A program made the translations under genes and the position numbers. Source: DATFCK01 sp963728975 (GTDB taxonomy: Bacteria; Verrucomicrobiota; Verrucomicrobiia; Chthoniobacterales; UBA10450). Taken from it: a stretch of DNA of 64,000 nucleotides. The stretch lies in contig CAVSMF010000001.1 in NCBI GenBank assembly GCA_963728975.1, positions 868,001 to 932,000 of the forward strand. The letters run 5' to 3'. The notes under the pieces are model-generated. The model did not search any database, was not told the origin of the DNA, and saw nothing but the letters and a program-made list of their open reading frames with translations. This document shows, piece by piece, positions 59,971 to 64,000 of this stretch (position 1 is the stretch's first letter; each line of letters starts with the position of its first letter).

Positions 59971-61185
59971 CTACTTCCGCCGCCGGCCAAAGGAATAACC
60001 CCGATGGGTGCGGCCGCCCCCGATCGAGCGTTTGCCGCCGGACGATTCGGGTTCGAACAAGACGGTGTAGAGATACGGAAAATTATCGAGTTTCAGCCGG
60101 GGAATTTTCTGGCCGATGAAATGTTCGATGGCCTGGAGCGCCTGCACTTCCTGTCCGTTCATCAGGGTAAAGGCATCGCCGACATTCTGGGCCCGGCCAG
60201 TCCGGCCAATGCGATGGACATAATCTTCCGGATGCTCGGGCACATCGTAGTTAATCACGTGACTGACCCCGGCGATGTCGAGTCCGCGGGCCGCAATATC
60301 GGTCGCCACCATCACTTCGTACTTGCCCGATTTGAACCCCTCCAGCGCTTCAATCCGTTCCCGCTGCGTCCGGTTGGAATGCAAAACAGCCACCGAATGT
60401 TTTCCTTCCTTCAGTTGATGCGCGATCCGATCGGCCCCGTGCTTTGTCCGGCAAAAAATAAGGGCGCTGTCAAAATTCGTCCGTTCCAGTAACGCCATAA
60501 GAAGATCGAATTTCTGTTCGGCCGCCACCGGATAGACGGCGTGAGTGACCGTTTCAGCCGGCGACCGGCGCGCCCCGATCTCGACCAACTCCGGTTCGCG
60601 CAAAACCCAGGCGGCCAGTCTTTCGATCTCCGGCGGCAACGTCGCCGAGAACAACAAAGTTTGGCGGTCGGTCGATATTTTTTCCACGATCCGCCGCACA
60701 TCGGGCAGAAAGCCCATGTCCAGCATCCGGTCCACTTCGTCGAGAACGAGAATATGAACGTCACGGAAGTGAATCACCCCCTGCTCCAGGTGATCGAGCA
60801 GGCGGCCCGGCGTGGCCACGACCACGTCGACGCCCCGTTTGATGTCGTCTCGCTGTTTGCCATACCCCACTCCCCCGTGCACCACTGTGACCCGGAGATC
60901 GGTGAATCGTCCGTAATCCCGAAAAGCTGTTTCAACCTGGGCGGCCAGCTCGCGAGTAGGTTCGAGCACCAGGCAACGAAATTTACCGTGGTGGGCCAGG
61001 AGGGTGAGGATGGGAAGGGCAAACGCGGCCGTTTTCCCGGTGCCGGTTTGGGCCGTCCCAATCAAATCTTTGCCGGCGATAATAATCGGAAAGGCGCGCA
61101 GCTGAATGGCAGTGGGTTCGATGAAACCCATCGCCTGGGTGCCCCGGACCACTTCGGGGGCAAGTCCAAAATCGCCAAATGACAC
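59971..61185 (-). CDS. DEAD-box-type RNA helicase with DEVD motif
   Basis: The 404-residue protein has the two RecA domains of RhlE-like helicases: Q-motif region FGLAPEVVRGTQAMGFIEPT, Walker A AQTGTGKTAAFALP, PTRELAAQ, motif II HILVLDEVDRMLDMGF (DEVD instead of DEAD), SAT in LLFSATLPPEIE, VATDIAARGLDIAGVSHVIN and YVHRIGRTGRAQN. The basic C-terminal tail (GGKRSIGGGRTHRGYSFGRR) probably binds RNA. Likely roles are ribosome assembly or mRNA turnover. Confidence 0.9.
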   Translation of the reverse strand: MSFGDFGLAPEVVRGTQAMGFIEPTAIQLRAFPIIIAGKDLIGTAQTGTGKTAAFALPILTLLAHHGKFRCLVLEPTRELAAQVETAFRDYGRFTDLRVTVVHGGVGYGKQRDDIKRGVDVVVATPGRLLDHLEQGVIHFRDVHILVLDEVDRMLDMGFLPDVRRIVEKISTDRQTLLFSATLPPEIERLAAWVLREPELVEIGARRSPAETVTHAVYPVAAEQKFDLLMALLERTNFDSALIFCRTKHGADRIAHQLKEGKHSVAVLHSNRTQRERIEALEGFKSGKYEVMVATDIAARGLDIAGVSHVINYDVPEHPEDYVHRIGRTGRAQNVGDAFTLMNGQEVQALQAIEHFIGQKIPRLKLDNFPYLYTVLFEPESSGGKRSIGGGRTHRGYSFGRRRK

Positions 61186-61701
61186 GGGTTGAACATTAAA
61201 GCGCGAATTGTTGGAAGCAATCGGGATGCTGAATTAATCTGGCAGGAGTGGCCGGAAGCAGGGAAAGACCAGCCACAGATGAACACGGATTTTCGGAGAT
61301 TTCGAAGAAGCGTTGATCTGCTCATCTCTGTTTCATCAGTGGTAAATCCGTGGCCGACAAAAATTAGCGAGCTCGCTCAAAGTGAATCAGGATGCTCAAT
61401 TAATCTGGAAACCAGAAAGCCAGGAAAAACATCTCAGGAAACCAGGAACGCAGGAAAGAAATGGAGTGATGGAAGAACTGTTCCACACATTCTTGAGACA
61501 CGGAACGCCTGAAACTCGATGCCCCCCAAATCTGCGTGAATCTGCGAAATCTGTGGATAGACAATCTGGAAACCAGAAAGCCGGGAAAAGACCAGCCACA
61601 GATGAACACGGATTTTCACAGATTTCGAAGAAGCGTTGATCTGCTCATCTCTCTTTCATCAGTGTGAATCCGTGGCCGACAAAAATTAGCGGGCGCTCAA
61701 A
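61186..61701. repeat. Repetitive intergenic region with a direct duplication of about 110 bases
   Basis: A block at 61261-61372 (starting GGGAAAGACCAGCCACAGAT) is repeated at 61583-61691 with few changes. Between them, ATCTGGAAACCAGAAAGCC occurs twice (about 61399 and 61563) and a degenerate ATTAATCTGG occurs near 61230 and 61393. There is no credible gene; short frames across it are translations of repeat DNA. Confidence 0.75.
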
Positions 61702-62157
61702 GTGACGAAGATTCTCGTTATTGCCGACACCCACAACAAGGTTCCGCTGATTCTGGAAACGCTGGCCCGGGACGTGGACGAGATCTGGCATTTGGGGGAC
61801 GTCTGCGCCGGGGCAGTTTTGGACGAATTGCGCGCGGTCGGCCCGCCGCTCACCGTGGTCCGGGGGAACTGCGACACCAATTATGAGTGGCCGCTCGTGC
61901 TGGACCTAATCCGATCCGGCCGAAAATTTCGTCTCCAGCATATTCCGCCGGAACCCGGAATGCTAGCGGGCGAGGAGGTGGAGGTTCTGCTGCACGGTCA
62001 TACGCACGCTCCCCGGAACGAGAAAGCGGGCGGCGTCTGGTTTCTTAATCCCGGATGCGTGACCCGGCCTAACCAGGGCGCGCCCCCCAGCGTGGCCGAG
62101 CTTGAGATCGTCGATGGCAAAGTCAGGTGGCGGCTGATCCCACTTCGCCCAATGTAG
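61702..62157 (+). CDS. YfcE/MJ0936-type metallophosphoesterase
   Basis: The 151-residue calcineurin-like phosphodiesterase starts with GTG at 61702. Metal ligands are visible: KILVIADTHNKVPL, IWHLGDVCAGAVLDEL, VVRGNCDTNYEWP and LLHGHTHAPRNEKAGG, then NPGCVTRPNQG. Family members hydrolyse phosphodiesters; the natural substrate is usually unknown. The stop TAG is part of the TGTAGC head of a repeat, so the last residues (LRPM) are read into repeat sequence. Confidence 0.88.
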   Translation: MTKILVIADTHNKVPLILETLARDVDEIWHLGDVCAGAVLDELRAVGPPLTVVRGNCDTNYEWPLVLDLIRSGRKFRLQHIPPEPGMLAGEEVEVLLHGHTHAPRNEKAGGVWFLNPGCVTRPNQGAPPSVAELEIVDGKVRWRLIPLRPM

Positions 62158-62178
62158 CAACCGGCCTGCGGCCGGTTC
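62153..62178 (+). repeat. Single TGTAGC-type repeat overlapping a stop codon
   Basis: TGTAGCAACCGGCCTG continues as CGGCCGGTT; the stem is AACCGGCC/GGCCGGTT. It contains the stop codon of the phosphodiesterase gene and lies between two convergent genes. Confidence 0.8.
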
Positions 62179-62194
62179 CGGGCGAAGGGGGTTC

Positions 62195-64000
62195 TTATTC
62201 GGTTCTCAGAGCAACGATCGGATCGACGCTGCTGGCGCGGTGAGCGGGCCACCAGCAAGCGAACAGAGCGACCAGGGCAAGCAGGCCGGATACGACAACA
62301 AACGTTGCCAGATCGGTCGCACTGACGCCGAAAAGGAACCCGGAAATTAATCGGGTCATCGCCCATGAGGCGCCGAATCCGAATACCAGACCGATAAAGG
62401 TCAGCAGCATTCCTTCGCGCACGATCAGTTTAAAAATATCGCTGCGTTGCGCGCCCAGAGCCATGCGGAGTCCGATTTCGCGCGCCCGTTGCACGACCGA
62501 ATAGGACATCACCCCAAACAGACCGATGGCGGCGAAAACGAGCGCGATCCCGGCAAAGATAGTGAGCAAAAGCATGGTGAACTTTTGATTCGCCAACGAG
62601 CGCGCGACCATGTCCTCCATGGTTCGGACGTTGGCCAGGGCGACGTTTTTGTTGACGCTCCAGACCGCCGTTTGCACTGCCGGAACCAGAGTGAGCGGAT
62701 CGGCCCTCACACTGCGCACAGCCACGAACAGGGATGGCCAGGACGATTGCCCGATCGGCCGATAAATTTCCGGGTTGGGTGAATTTGCCAGGCCGACGTG
62801 GTGGACGTTGCCGACGATGCCGACGATCTGGAGCTTCTTTAGCTGCGTCGATTCCGGTCCTTGGAGGATGAATTTCCCGATCGGTTCTTGGTTGGGAAAA
62901 ACCGTGCGGGCGAGCGCTTCGTTGATGATAACGACAGGCTGGCTACCCGGTCCATCCTGGTCGGTGAAGGTCCGGCCGCGCAGGAGCGGGATCTGCATCA
63001 CCCGAAAATAATCGCTGGTCGCAACCCGGAGATCGGCTTGATGCGATTGTTCGCTGCCGAACACAGTGTAGGAGCGCGAACTGTTGCCGCCGCTCAAAGG
63101 CAGCCGGCTGACCGCTCCGGCGACTTTGACTCCGGGAAGCGCGGCCACGCGCTGCACCACTTGATTATAAAATATCGTCTGGCGGGACCTATCCGTTTCC
63201 GAAGGAGCGGCCACGTTGAAAACCAGAAGGTGATCGGACGAGAATCCGGGGTCGACATGGGTTAAGTTGGCGAAGCTCCGCATCATCAGCCCGGCCCCGA
63301 TCAGAAGGACCAGGGAGAGCGCGATCTCCGCCGTAATCAGAAACGCGCGACTGCGATTGTGGACCCGGCTGGTCCCGTGCTCGGACCGGACTAACGAGTC
63401 GTTTGGTTTCAGAAATGAGGCGTAGGTCGCCGGGATCGAGCCGAAAAGGACACCGGTCAAAACCGAAACGACCAGGCTGAAACCAAGCACCTGGCGGTTC
63501 AACCCGATATCTTGAAAGTTGCGGAGATCGGCCGGACCCATGGCTAGAAGAACCGGAACCGCCCAGGCAGCGAACACGACACCCAAAACTCCGCCGAAAA
63601 GCGCAAGCAACACGCTTTCGGTCAGGAGTTGACGCACCAGCCGCATCCGGCTGGCCCCCAGGGCGAAGCGAATCGCAATTTCGCGGTCGCGCGTGGCCGC
63701 GCGCACCAGCAAAAGATTGGCGACATTGACGCATCCGATCAGCAATAGGAAAGCAACCGCTCCCATCAATACAGTCAAGGCCGGGCGCAACCCGGAAACG
63801 ACCTCTTCGCGGAGGGGGACGACTGTTGCTCCGACATCGCTGTTGGCATCGGGGTACTGCGCTTCCAGTCGAGCGGCGATCGCCTTCATCTGGGCGCGCG
63901 CCTGTTCAATTGTTACTCCGGTTTTGAGGCGGCCCCAGACATCGAGATAACTTCGATCCCGCATCGGGCGAGGATCCTGATCCGGAACGAGGGGATGGGA
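62195..64000 (-). CDS. MacB/FtsX-type ABC transporter permease, 5' end missing
   Basis: The reading frame is open to the end of the window, so the N-terminus is outside. It encodes at least 601 residues: a MacB-like periplasmic domain (RSYLDVWGRLKTGVTIEQAR, ARLEAQYPDANSDVGATVVP), FtsX domain 1 (VNVANLLLVRAATRDREIAI, RFALGASRMRLVRQLLTESV), another periplasmic domain (VVIINEALARTVFPNQEPIG) and FtsX domain 2 (FGVMSYSVVQRAREIGLRMA, LGAQRSDIFKLIVREGMLL). The duplicated FtsX form is common in Acidobacteriota and Verrucomicrobiota. It probably exports peptides, lipids or drugs; an ATPase partner is not in view. Confidence 0.88.
   Translation of the reverse strand, partial: SHPLVPDQDPRPMRDRSYLDVWGRLKTGVTIEQARAQMKAIAARLEAQYPDANSDVGATVVPLREEVVSGLRPALTVLMGAVAFLLLIGCVNVANLLLVRAATRDREIAIRFALGASRMRLVRQLLTESVLLALFGGVLGVVFAAWAVPVLLAMGPADLRNFQDIGLNRQVLGFSLVVSVLTGVLFGSIPATYASFLKPNDSLVRSEHGTSRVHNRSRAFLITAEIALSLVLLIGAGLMMRSFANLTHVDPGFSSDHLLVFNVAAPSETDRSRQTIFYNQVVQRVAALPGVKVAGAVSRLPLSGGNSSRSYTVFGSEQSHQADLRVATSDYFRVMQIPLLRGRTFTDQDGPGSQPVVIINEALARTVFPNQEPIGKFILQGPESTQLKKLQIVGIVGNVHHVGLANSPNPEIYRPIGQSSWPSLFVAVRSVRADPLTLVPAVQTAVWSVNKNVALANVRTMEDMVARSLANQKFTMLLLTIFAGIALVFAAIGLFGVMSYSVVQRAREIGLRMALGAQRSDIFKLIVREGMLLTFIGLVFGFGASWAMTRLISGFLFGVSATDLATFVVVSGLLALVALFACWWPAHRASSVDPIVALRTE

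Noticed and set aside
1..64000. rRNA or tRNA genes
   Set aside because: No tRNA-like TTCGA arm in a foldable intergenic context and no rRNA stretch were found by reading; a covariance-model scan would settle this.

Overview
The window is a GC-rich bacterial chromosome segment. It has no phage, plasmid, rRNA or tRNA genes that I can recognise. Gene content suggests a Gram-negative, aerobic or facultative bacterium: GmhA, a predicted outer-membrane beta-barrel, many lipoproteins, system II cytochrome c maturation and an exosortase. The dispersed TGTAGC repeats, the exosortase/EpsI fusion and the style of several secreted proteins resemble soil Verrucomicrobiota. That placement is inference, not shown by a marker gene.

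Layout. 1-7.9 kb: 5' part of lon translationally coupled to hsp20, an AI-2E-type permease, a secreted MetX-like hydrolase, a DUF2726 protein, gmhA with a DUF1353 lipoprotein, a cytochrome c554-like protein, two small hypothetical proteins and a macro-domain protein. 7.9-15.7 kb: pdxH, an exosortase-EpsI fusion, UspA, a Ser-variant rhodanese, and CcsA and ResB with a duplicated-domain lipoprotein. 15.9-23.8 kb: the most striking region. It holds an 11-haem cytochrome, a cytochrome b, a NapC-like 7-haem cytochrome, two tandem small cytochromes c, a large beta-barrel and an 8-haem MtrA/DmsE-like lipoprotein, with a short AraC regulator beyond. Together these look like a quinol-to-outside electron conduit, and the maturation genes lie next door.

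24-36 kb: a 30-residue membrane peptide, a 2-keto acid decarboxylase, a TM2-like membrane protein, an unusual cluster (LeuD-like, transketolase-like, second PdxH), a phytoene-dehydrogenase-like oxidoreductase and priA. 36-47 kb: lytic transglycosylase, trypsin-like protease, PolX, a two-gene version of the cyanobacterial AgrE enzyme (arginine dihydrolase plus ornithine cyclodeaminase), thiG, an orphan SPPY methyltransferase, a YhaM-like nuclease, N-carbamoylputrescine amidase and a cyclophilin. 47-64 kb: carB, SufE, a DUF4440 protein, a sulfurtransferase, an SRPBCC protein, prolyl oligopeptidase, an amidohydrolase, a second AI-2E permease, a DEAD-box helicase, a YfcE-like phosphodiesterase and a MacB-type permease cut by the window end.

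Intergenic spaces carry at least four families of short palindromic repeats. Two are tandem arrays (upstream of carB, and between an amidohydrolase and a permease) with the same organisation: direct units closed by one inverted terminal unit. Some repeats supply the stop codon of the neighbouring gene.
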